Of a stretch of 64,000 nt of DNA, positions 56,910 to 64,000 are shown piece by piece. Numbering within the stretch: position 1 is the stretch's first letter; each line of letters starts with the position of its first letter. The notes under the pieces were generated by a model. That model ran no database searches. It was not told where the DNA came from and worked only from the letters and a program-made list of their open reading frames with translations. The position numbers were made by a program, and so were the translations under genes. The stretch comes from Anabaena catenula FACHB-362 (GTDB lineage: Bacteria; Cyanobacteriota; Cyanobacteriia; Cyanobacteriales; Nostocaceae), in assembly GCF_014698735.1 (NCBI RefSeq), contig NZ_JACJTQ010000020.1, positions 44,273 through 108,272 on the forward strand, in the 5' to 3' direction.

Positions 56910-57190
56910 CTAAAAAGCATCTACTAATTCAAAACGGATTTTCTTACCAACAACTCTAGTAGCCTTATCAATTGTCTCTAAAAGTAACAATACCTTTGCC
57001 ATTTTTTTGTAGGTTGGGTTTAGGCACGAAACCCAACGCATTTGTTGGGTTTTGCTACGCTCAACCCAACCTACGAATCAAGGCTTTTTCAATTTGGCAA
57101 AGGTATTGAAAGTAATGGAAGAATTATCAGGATCTAAAAGTCTATCAACAGATGATCTACTTGTTTTCATTTTCTCAGCCAGCGAGAGGA
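56910..57190 (-). pseudogene. XRE-type antitoxin remnant interrupted by a MITE
   Basis: On the minus strand, before the insertion, the frame reads LAEKMKTSRSSVDRLLDPDN then SSIT, the helix-turn-helix core of small XRE antitoxins (family pattern HTSRAALDRLLDP-x-N-x-SVTL). After the insertion, in another phase, it continues LETIDKATRVVGKKIRFELV and ends DAF at a TAG (56910-56912), matching the family's usual C-terminus. Removing the inserted element and one target duplication leaves the two halves one frame apart, so there is at least one further indel. The 5' part of the gene and any toxin partner are not recognisable. Confidence 0.78.
56988..57108. mobile_element. MITE with 14-bp terminal repeats and 7-bp target duplication
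   Basis: 121 bp. Ends CAATACCTTTGCCA and TGGCAAAGGTATTG are exact inverse complements. Both sides are flanked by AAAGTAA (56981-56987 and 57109-57115). Inside is a second palindrome, GTAGGTTGGGTT...AACCCAACCTAC (57009-57074). No coding capacity; it would need a transposase supplied from elsewhere. Confidence 0.9.
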
Positions 57191-57423
57191 AAGTTTCCAG
57201 ATAGCTTGGATGAATTGATGAATTGTTAGTAGATTGTGAGGTGACACTCAATGAACCGGAGTAGGATTTAGAGCGATTCCAGGGCGTAGCGCTGAGTGCA
57301 AGGCACTCCCGTCAGGGATACGCTATCATACACACCAACTTAACCAATTTTCCCCAACCTCCCAGACTAGCTTATAATTTCCAAGGGACGCACGCTCTCC
57401 ACAGGTAAGTCAAAGGGGGATAG
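57191..57423. other. Spacer with a small dispersed repeat
   Basis: At about 57280-57330 GGGCGTAGCGCTGAGTGC and AAGGCACTCCCGTCAGGG form the GC-rich SDR type. AAAGGGGGA just before 57424 is the ribosome-binding site of the CPBP gene. Confidence 0.55.
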
Positions 57424-58983
57424 ATGACACTTAAGCGGTTGCTGTTAATTGGGCTGACACTGTTAGCAATGATGTTGTCGGGGCTGTCTTTATTTGCTAG
57501 TTGGCAAAAACCTCAGTTCCAAAGTCGTCTGGAACTGTATCAAACCAATATTGTGCTACAAGCCCAAGCATGGCAACCAGAAGATAGCAACGACGGGAAT
57601 TTCCAAGCCATTCGGGAAGCCATACTGGGGGATAAACCTTTAGAAAGTGCTACCAAGCAATATCAAGAAGCGCGAGAATCTGTCCAAATTAATTTAGATA
57701 AAGTCGAAAACAAACTCTCAAAACTGCGTGTCACACCTCCTCAACCCCTACCAAATGAAGCGCTTGATACCAAAACCTCTTCCCAAGAAGAGCAACAGTT
57801 AGAGAAGTCTGTCAACCAGCTGCAAAAATTGCGGCATGAATTAGATTTGCGGCTAGGAATCTTACAAGCAAAGCAGGGTAAAATAGATAGCGCCCTCAGT
57901 ACTTGGAGTCAAGTTCAGGAAACCTCAAATATAAATCCAGAATTTGGCAAAACTGCTGACACATTAAGCGGAATTTGGAGTAACCCCCCTCGTCTACTCC
58001 CAAATGCCCAACAACTGATTCAAAAAAATTTAGAAGGTTGGTTTCGCTCTACTGCCTTGATTCAGTTATATGAAATTCAGCAACGTCAAGACGCTCTATC
58101 AGCCATTCAAGCTGCTCAACAAGTATCTGCCACGGACGCAGTTTGGAAATTAGCAATAATTGCGACTATCCCCAGTTTAACGGCGTTAATTGGCGTAGTA
58201 CTGCTGGTAGTTTTAGTTATTCAGCGTTTACTGAAGGGAAGAGAATCCATATTGGCTGAAAATGGTGAAAAGCCTTGGTCAACACCTTGGGACGTGGAAA
58301 CAATTTTACAGGTTTTTGTCCTGGGATTTTTCTTGATGGGACAATTATTTATACCTGAATTATTAACTCTTCTTCCTATTCCCCGTTCTACAGGTAATGC
58401 GCGAGTTCAGGCTTTCTCAGTTTTGGTGAGTTACTTGTTAGTTGCCTTCGGTGCGTTGTCAGTGCTGTATTTGTCTATCAAACGCTATTTCCCCCTCCCA
58501 GAAGAATGGTTCCGCTTCAGGTTGAAAGGTAATTGGTTTTTGTGGGGACTGGGTGGCTATTGCACCGCTTTACCCATTGTGGTGATAGTGTCTTTAATTA
58601 ATCAAAAATTATGGCAAGGACAAGGTGGTAGTAATCCGCTCTTACAACTGGCGCTAGAAAGTAGAGATAACATAGCATTGGGAATATTTTTCTTTACAGC
58701 TGGTATAGCTGCACCACTGTTTGAAGAACTTCTATTTCGCGGCTTTTTGTTACCTTCCCTAACTCGTTACATTCCAGTTTGGGCAGCCATTGTCGGCAGT
58801 AGCTTGTTATTTGCTGCGGCTCACCTGAGTTTGTCGGAAATTCTACCTTTAACTGCCTTGGGAATGGTCTTAGGAATAGTGTACACGCGATCGCGCAATC
58901 TCCTCGCCCCTATGCTTCTCCACAGCCTCTGGAATAGCGGTACATTACTCAGTTTATTTCTTTTGGGTAGTGGAAATAATTAA
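57424..58983 (+). CDS. CPBP family intramembrane glutamic protease
   Basis: 519 residues. One N-terminal membrane segment, a long coiled-coil-like extracytoplasmic or cytoplasmic region (about 30-235), then a membrane domain of about seven segments. Catalytic motifs of the CPBP/Abi (type II CAAX prenyl protease) family are all seen: EELLFRGFLLPSL (motif 1), FAAAHLSLSE (motif 2 His) and LLHSLWNS (motif 3, His and Asn). The long soluble N-terminal extension is usual for cyanobacterial members. Substrate unknown. The start codon follows AAAGGGGGATAG. Confidence 0.92.
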   Translation: MTLKRLLLIGLTLLAMMLSGLSLFASWQKPQFQSRLELYQTNIVLQAQAWQPEDSNDGNFQAIREAILGDKPLESATKQYQEARESVQINLDKVENKLSKLRVTPPQPLPNEALDTKTSSQEEQQLEKSVNQLQKLRHELDLRLGILQAKQGKIDSALSTWSQVQETSNINPEFGKTADTLSGIWSNPPRLLPNAQQLIQKNLEGWFRSTALIQLYEIQQRQDALSAIQAAQQVSATDAVWKLAIIATIPSLTALIGVVLLVVLVIQRLLKGRESILAENGEKPWSTPWDVETILQVFVLGFFLMGQLFIPELLTLLPIPRSTGNARVQAFSVLVSYLLVAFGALSVLYLSIKRYFPLPEEWFRFRLKGNWFLWGLGGYCTALPIVVIVSLINQKLWQGQGGSNPLLQLALESRDNIALGIFFFTAGIAAPLFEELLFRGFLLPSLTRYIPVWAAIVGSSLLFAAAHLSLSEILPLTALGMVLGIVYTRSRNLLAPMLLHSLWNSGTLLSLFLLGSGNN

Positions 58984-60135
58984 TACTCTATCTTATGGAT
59001 GCAAAAATGCCTAATAGCCTCATATTTGCTCATGTAACTAGTCAACAAGAATAAGTAGCAAAATAAATGCACTCTTCAAACCGGATATTCTCCCCCAAAA
59101 TGCAACTCAGCTACTACTGTTAAATATGTCACTAAATATCTGGATAAAATTCAATATTTATCTAGATGTTTGAGCAAACAATGACTCATATTTAGCAATC
59201 CGATCTGATTTATGTATCCCTTGGGGGAGGCGTAGCCATATTTATTTCATCTATCTTTATCTGCATTTATATGCGGTAATTGCACTTTAAACCTGATTCT
59301 ATGCAGCTTCATCTAAAAAAAGGTATCAGACTCTGCAACGATATCCATGGGGATCATTAATTGCCAAGGGTTGCAAAAACAAAAAAAATCTGTGTGCATA
59401 TGCACTGACAAAACCAAGATAAAAGTGTATCCTTATATTTACAGCAAACTCAAAAAAGTCCGGATCTACTAGCAGTAGACTTGTAGGAAATAGTAGGGTG
59501 TAGTAGTTTTTAGAGATGATTAGGGTTAATGATCCTCAAGAGAAATTTTAAGCCTATAAATCTGCAAACTTGCTGCATTTAAATTTGTAAGCAAATTGAC
59601 CAAAATTCATTGATAACCGTGATATTTTCAGGTGTTATGAGACTATTTCCTCATATAGCAATCCTTGCTGAGGTTGTGAACATATTGTAGGTTAGGTTTA
59701 GACGAGGTCATTAACTGATAACACTCACAGATAAATCACCAAAGTCCGTCTTCACCCAAAATTCACTATAAAATATGTGTTCACGATTCCTGATTAATCG
59801 CTATACCAAGTTGGGATAGTTAGTATTATTTTATATCTCTTGAACAGCCTATTAGCATAGGTGCAAGTTGAGCAATTATATCTATTACTGATAGATATCG
59901 TGGGTGAAAAATTCTCTACTGTCACTCCCCAATCTAAAATCTAATATTGGTATCAGTCCCATACTTCCAAGATATTGATGGAAATGTGGCATCTTAGCTT
60001 TGGCTATTGATATGAAGAATTGCTTTTACTATCACAATGAAAATATATTTAGTCATTAAATAATATATTTTCTTATTCTTATGACAAGTAGGAATTAAAA
60101 CTTATACAACGTACATCAAGGATGATAACTTAAAT
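58984..60135. other. 1.15-kb gene-free region
   Basis: AT-rich, no open frame of note on either strand. At about 59216-59235 is a CCCTTGGGGGAGGCGTAGCC core of the same repeat type as at 40871. Near 59252-59278 ATCTATCTTTATCTGCATTT resembles the inverse of the GCAGATAAA repeat at 24993. Nothing else recognised. Confidence 0.6.
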
Positions 60136-60411
60136 ATGGCGAATCTTAACCCTTCTCACTCTACCAAACAACTTTTAGCTGGTTACAGTGGCATTATTTT
60201 TGGGGGATTTGGACTGCATAAATTTATTCTTGGTTATGCCCCGGAAGGTTTTATCATGCTAGCAATTTCTGTGGTTGGAGGTTCTATCACTTTTGGTTTT
60301 ACATTGCTGATTATGCAATTTGTTGGTTTAGTTGAAGGCATGATTTATTTAAACAAGAACCATGAAGAATTTGTTAATACCTATTTTGTGAATAGACAAG
60401 GCTGGTTCTAG
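60136..60411 (+). CDS. TM2 domain-containing protein
   Basis: 91 residues. Two membrane helices with the TM2 pattern: LLAGYSGIIFGGFGLHKFIL with a G-x-HKF-type turn, and ITFGFTLLIMQFVGLVEGMI. Short polar N-terminus and a Phe/Asn-rich C-terminus. Function of the family is unknown. It may share a transcript with the 58-residue protein that follows after 131 bases. Confidence 0.85.
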   Translation: MANLNPSHSTKQLLAGYSGIIFGGFGLHKFILGYAPEGFIMLAISVVGGSITFGFTLLIMQFVGLVEGMIYLNKNHEEFVNTYFVNRQGWF

Positions 60412-60428
60412 AGTTTTGATTAAACAGC

Positions 60429-60454
60429 TATAGGAATCAGGTTTGATTCCTATA
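60429..60454. mobile_element. MITE-like element, family B, minimal copy
   Basis: TATAGGAATCAGG joined directly to TTTGATTCCTATA: the two family B ends with no centre, 26 bp in all. It lies just after the TM2 gene and could act as a hairpin in its 3' region. Confidence 0.8.
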
Positions 60455-60542
60455 TGTATTTTCAGTTTATTTATAAAATTGACTAATTTGTCAACAATCA
60501 AATCAACAGTATTCTTAATCTAAAATCTATAATTGGTAAGAT

Positions 60543-60719
60543 ATGCCAATCCTTAAACCTAAGCAGGTTAACTTAATTATTTTATTGCTGATGGGCATGG
60601 CTTATTTCAGCACTATGTCTAATTTAGAAATCAACAATTTCTACAAAAGCCTGATTTTCATGATGCCTATACAGATAGCGACTGTCATCTATGTAACTTA
60701 TAGGCGTTGGAGTCGTTGA
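60543..60719 (+). CDS. 58-residue membrane protein
   Basis: Two hydrophobic segments (LIILLLMGMAYFSTM and LIFMMPIQIATVIYVTY) with basic ends MPILKPKQ and YRRWSR, a plausible helical hairpin with both ends inside. No clear Shine-Dalgarno (GGTAAGAT precedes the ATG). No known family. The codon phase is clean over 58 residues and the positive-inside pattern argues that it is real. Confidence 0.6.
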   Translation: MPILKPKQVNLIILLLMGMAYFSTMSNLEINNFYKSLIFMMPIQIATVIYVTYRRWSR

Positions 60720-60855
60720 TGGTAGTTCACGATTTAAATATTTAAGTATTTCAATATTATTGACATTTGGTCATAGTTACAGATTTCGCCTAATCTCGAA
60801 GTAGAGATACCTGTTGTCAAGGATAGAATTTTTATAGCGAATCTAAAAACTTGCC

Positions 60856-63273
60856 ATGCAACTTCTCCCAGAAACTAAACTTGCCCCAGAATCTACCCCA
60901 ATGACAGAAAAAATTATTTTAGATGTTGGGGGCATGAAGTGTGCTGGGTGTGTAACAGCAGTAGAAAAACAGCTAAAGCAACATCCAGGAATCATAAGCG
61001 TCTGTGTCAACCTAGCGACAGAAGTCGCCGTCGTAGAGGTAGAGGCAGGTGTGGCAGATCCAGATGCACTAGCAAAGGGGTTGACAGTCACGGGATTCCC
61101 CACCCAAACCCGTACAACTAATAGCAAAATAGCAGGTGAGACATCTGCTAGACAAGACCCCGCAATCAGACAGCGCCAAGAAATGGTGGGGGCGATAGGG
61201 CAGTTAGCGATCGCTGGGGTGCTACTGCTATTATCAGGAATTGGACATTTTGGTAGTACAGTTTTCCCCATATTCAATAACATCTGGTTCCATTGCGGAC
61301 TAGCCACCGTATCCCTGCTAATCCCCGGCCGCCCAATTTTAATCGATGGCTGGCGCGGTTGGCGACGGGGTGCGCCCAACATGAATACCTTGGTCAGTTT
61401 AGGAACTCTGACAGCCTACACTGCTAGTTTGGTAGCGTTGTTGTTCCCCCAAATGGGTTGGGAATGCTTTTTTGACGAACCAGTGATGATGCTAGGCTTT
61501 ATCCTCCTAGGAAGGACATTAGAACAACAAGCTAGAGGTCGTGCCGCTGCGGCATTTAGACAATTACTAGCACTCCAGCCGCAGATAGCCAGATTGATTG
61601 CTAACCCAGAAGCAGAGAAATTAATAGTGGGGGCCAATATTGTCGAGATACCTGCTGAACAAGTGCGGATTGGTGAATGGTTGCAGGTGTTACCAGGAGA
61701 TAAAATCCCCGTTGATGGTGAAGTTCGCTTTGGACAAACTACGGTGGATGAATCGATGCTGACTGGGGAAGCTGTACCAGTTATGAAGCAAGCTGGAGAT
61801 GCAGTCGCAGCAGGAACTCTCAATCAGTCGGGTGCGATCGCTATTCAAGCTACTCGTACAGGCAATGATACTACTTTGGCGCAAATTGTGGCTTTGGTAG
61901 AAGCTGCCCAAACTCGGAAAGCGCCAGTACAAAAATTAGCAGATACGGTTTCTGGTTATTTTACCTATGGGGTGTTAACAGCTTCTTTGGTAACTTTTCT
62001 TTTTTGGTATGTTTTCGGTACTCACATTTGGCCGGAAGTTACCGTTTCCAGTGGCATGGAAATGATGAGTCACTCGGCACAACACCCAGCCCCCAACACA
62101 CATTACTCCTCACTGTTAATTAGTTTAAAATTAGCGATCTCTCTGATGGTAGTCGCTTGTCCCTGTGCTTTAGGACTAGCAACCCCCACAGCCATTCTTG
62201 TCGGTACAGGTTTGGGTGCAGAACGGGGTTTGTTAATCAAAGGTGGTGACGTTTTAGAAAGAGTCCACCAACTAGATACTGTGGTTTTTGATAAAACAGG
62301 AACTCTGACTACAGGTCATCCCACGGTGACAGATTACTTGGTATTTGCAGAAGATGGAGAGGAAAATTCACCTCAGTCCCTTCTCCAACTAGCAGCAGCA
62401 GTAGAAAGCGGCACTTACCATCCTCTCGCCAGAGCAATTCACCAAGCAGCACAGCGACAAAAGTTATCAATTCCCCATGCTGTAGATTTTCATACGGAAC
62501 CAGGACTAGGAGTGTCTGCTGTAGTCGAAGGCAAAAAAGTACTTTTAGGTAATTGGGATTGGTTGAATAACCACGGAATTGCGATTAGTGAAACTGCACA
62601 ACAGCAAGGGCTAAAATTGGCAGTAGAGGGTAAAACAGTCATTGGTGTTGCAGTTGATGGCACTTTAACTGGATTAATTGCTGTGAGTGATACCCTCAGA
62701 CCAGATGCAAAAGCTACAGTAGACAAGTTGCGTCAAATGGGTTTACGGGTCATCCTTCTCAGCGGTGATAGATTAGAAGCAGCCAGTGCGATCGCAGGGC
62801 AACTAGGACTAGATAGCAGTGATGTCATGGCAGGTATCCTCCCAGCGAAGAAAGCAGAAGCAATACAGTTTCTTCAGAATGGAGAAAGTGTAAGCATACC
62901 CAAATCCGTTGTTGCAATGGTAGGAGACGGCATCAATGATGCTCCCGCTTTATCTCAAGCAGATGTCGGCATTGCTTTAAACTCTGGCACAGATGTGGCT
63001 ATGGAAACAGCCGAAATCATACTCATGCGTGACTGTCTGAGCGATGTTGTACAATCAATCTTACTCAGTCGTGCAACGTTCAACAAAATACGTCAAAATT
63101 TATTCTGGGCTTTTGCATATAATACGATTGGTATTCCATTAGCAGCGGGTATTTTCTTACCCAGCTGGGGATTTGTTCTGAGTCCATCCAGCGCAGCTGC
63201 GCTCATGGCTTTCAGTTCAGTTAGTGTTGTCACTAACTCAGTTTTATTACGCCGCTTTGCACATCTACCTTAA
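60856..63273 (+). CDS. Copper-type P1B ATPase (CtaA/PacS-like)
   Basis: 805 residues. N-terminal heavy-metal domain with GMKCAGCVTAVEKQL (about 27-41); eight membrane segments; metal-site ACPCALGLATPTAI; actuator TGEAVPV; phosphorylation site DKTGTLTTGHPTV; nucleotide-domain HP in TYHPLARAI; and hinge VGDGINDAPALSQADVGIAL. The CPC motif and HP pair indicate a Cu(I) pump. Cyanobacteria carry CtaA (plasma membrane, import to the cytosol) and PacS (thylakoid); I lean to CtaA but cannot settle it. A loop after segment 5 (SSGMEMMSHSAQHP, about 396-415) is Met/His-rich. The start could also be ATG 60901. Confidence 0.93.
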   Translation: MQLLPETKLAPESTPMTEKIILDVGGMKCAGCVTAVEKQLKQHPGIISVCVNLATEVAVVEVEAGVADPDALAKGLTVTGFPTQTRTTNSKIAGETSARQDPAIRQRQEMVGAIGQLAIAGVLLLLSGIGHFGSTVFPIFNNIWFHCGLATVSLLIPGRPILIDGWRGWRRGAPNMNTLVSLGTLTAYTASLVALLFPQMGWECFFDEPVMMLGFILLGRTLEQQARGRAAAAFRQLLALQPQIARLIANPEAEKLIVGANIVEIPAEQVRIGEWLQVLPGDKIPVDGEVRFGQTTVDESMLTGEAVPVMKQAGDAVAAGTLNQSGAIAIQATRTGNDTTLAQIVALVEAAQTRKAPVQKLADTVSGYFTYGVLTASLVTFLFWYVFGTHIWPEVTVSSGMEMMSHSAQHPAPNTHYSSLLISLKLAISLMVVACPCALGLATPTAILVGTGLGAERGLLIKGGDVLERVHQLDTVVFDKTGTLTTGHPTVTDYLVFAEDGEENSPQSLLQLAAAVESGTYHPLARAIHQAAQRQKLSIPHAVDFHTEPGLGVSAVVEGKKVLLGNWDWLNNHGIAISETAQQQGLKLAVEGKTVIGVAVDGTLTGLIAVSDTLRPDAKATVDKLRQMGLRVILLSGDRLEAASAIAGQLGLDSSDVMAGILPAKKAEAIQFLQNGESVSIPKSVVAMVGDGINDAPALSQADVGIALNSGTDVAMETAEIILMRDCLSDVVQSILLSRATFNKIRQNLFWAFAYNTIGIPLAAGIFLPSWGFVLSPSSAAALMAFSSVSVVTNSVLLRRFAHLP

Positions 63274-63291
63274 AATTAAATTAGGTCAACA

Positions 63292-63353
63292 TAATTACTA
63301 ATTCGTAATAATGCCGACCGCCTGCGGTCGGCATTATTACGAATTAGTAATTA
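63292..63353. repeat. 62-bp near-complete palindrome
   Basis: A perfect 30-bp inverted repeat with a 2-base loop. The half-arm starts TAATTACTAATTCGTAATA and ends ATGCCGACCGC. It begins 18 bases after the ATPase stop. There is no T-run after it, so it is a stabilising or blocking structure or a collapsed mobile element rather than a standard terminator. Confidence 0.93.
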
Positions 63354-64000
63354 TTTGGTCAAAGCCGCTACCTTACCAGAGGAGAGGTGTACCAGAAAGG
63401 TCTAAGATTTAATTCAGTTGATCTACTGATCACTGGTAGGCAAAACCTAAGTAAAATCTATCTTGGATCATACCGCTCAATTCAGGTGTTATGACAGGGA
63501 ATAGGTTACTATTAACAGGCTTCAAAGTATAAAAAGTGTCTGGGTTTTATGATGGCTGCTCTCTCTGCCAGACGCTAGGTGTAGCTTGCTTCTCCAGAGG
63601 GGTACGCCGAAGGCATCAGTCTATGTCAATACTGTACCTGTCAACGGACATAAGTTAACAAAAGCTATCTAAACTCCTCCCAGAGACAATATACTCATAT
63701 AGGCAAAAACAATATACTATTCTCTTCTCATGTCATGTGTAATTTCAATGTTGATTAGATTTAATATGAGATAATTTTCTCTAAAAGTATGGTAGAAAAA
63801 GATACTCATTCAATGCTTGTGTATCCAAGTTCAACAAATTTTAGTAACCATCTGTCAATGGCAGCAGAACTTAATGAAAACCATCTACTGATTAGACATC
63901 TCCGGAAATAGCTAAAGTGTTACTGCCACTGCTTTTAAAAGTGAGATGCCCCAATGCAAAGGTAGCTGGCTGGTACGCTAAAATAAGCGTTAGAGATGCC
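63354..64000. other. Gene-poor right end of the window
   Basis: 647 bases. At about 63560-63625 is a GC-rich SDR (CTGCCAGACGCTAGGTGTAG and CAGAGGGGTACGCCGAAGGC). A 40-codon frame at 63789-63911 lacks a ribosome-binding site. No other coding signal. Confidence 0.5.

Noticed and set aside
58984..60135. Search for tRNA or other structured RNA in the long spacer
   Set aside because: No cloverleaf with a TTC loop and matching acceptor stem, and no strong terminator was found.
63789..63911. A 40-codon ATG frame near the right end
   Set aside because: No ribosome-binding site, ordinary composition, no family resemblance; kept only as a note in the end region.

Overview
The window reads as chromosome of a filamentous, Nostoc/Anabaena-type cyanobacterium. 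The evidence is the hormogonium motility (hmp) gene order, a SUF operon with divergent sufR, HemJ, frequent HIP1 octamers (GCGATCGC), heptamer tandem repeats, and a heavy load of the short palindromic and dispersed repeats typical of heterocyst-forming genomes. I see no tRNA, rRNA, CRISPR array, prophage or intact insertion sequence.

Layout. 1-812: 3' part of tilS. 0.9-13.7 kb: the hmp chemotaxis-like locus, with coiled-coil hmpF on the minus strand divergent from hmpABCDE (PATAN-REC, CheY, CheW, TPR-MCP, CheA-REC). This is the pathway that controls type IV pilus gliding and polysaccharide output in hormogonia. 13.9-16 kb: prolyl oligopeptidase. 16.5-22.5 kb: sufS, sufD, sufC, sufB on the minus strand and sufR on the plus strand, with two perfect CAAC-N6-GTTG operators between sufB and sufR. 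22.5-26 kb: small proteins, a PEBP-like lipoprotein, a YbjQ protein and a TPR protein. 26.2-30.7 kb: an NAD operon, pncB-nadD-nrtR-nadE, with a 23-bp palindrome that fits an NrtR operator in front of pncB. 30.9-35.7 kb: two GT-C membrane glycosyltransferases and a GtrB-like GT2, probably for lipid-linked sugar modification of the envelope. 36.4-43.4 kb: a 50-residue orphan protein, an LCP ligase, an AI-2E-type permease, a subtilase-like protein and rpe. 43.5-48.6 kb: a toxin-antitoxin pair, Uma2, stress-type small proteins (CsbD, lipoprotein), hemJ and a DUF6671-like protein. 49.5-59 kb: M16 peptidase, GNAT, an RTX/Calx-beta protein, a MITE-interrupted XRE antitoxin pseudogene and a CPBP protease. 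60.1-63.3 kb: TM2 protein, a 58-residue membrane protein and a copper-type P-type ATPase.

The observations I find most worth following are these. sufD carries three repeat-derived insertions, two of which are 30-bp palindromes read in the same phase as the peptide core IHEL-x-LQ. A MITE with 14-bp terminal repeats and a 7-bp target duplication sits in a decayed XRE antitoxin gene. A tandem pair of related minus-strand transcription-unit-like segments, each ending in a terminator hairpin, lies in the gene-free 48.6-49.5 kb region. Three unlisted small genes (50, 28 and 58 residues) have ribosome-binding or context support. A 62-bp near-complete palindrome follows the copper ATPase. Functional names rest on motif recognition by eye; no database search was run.
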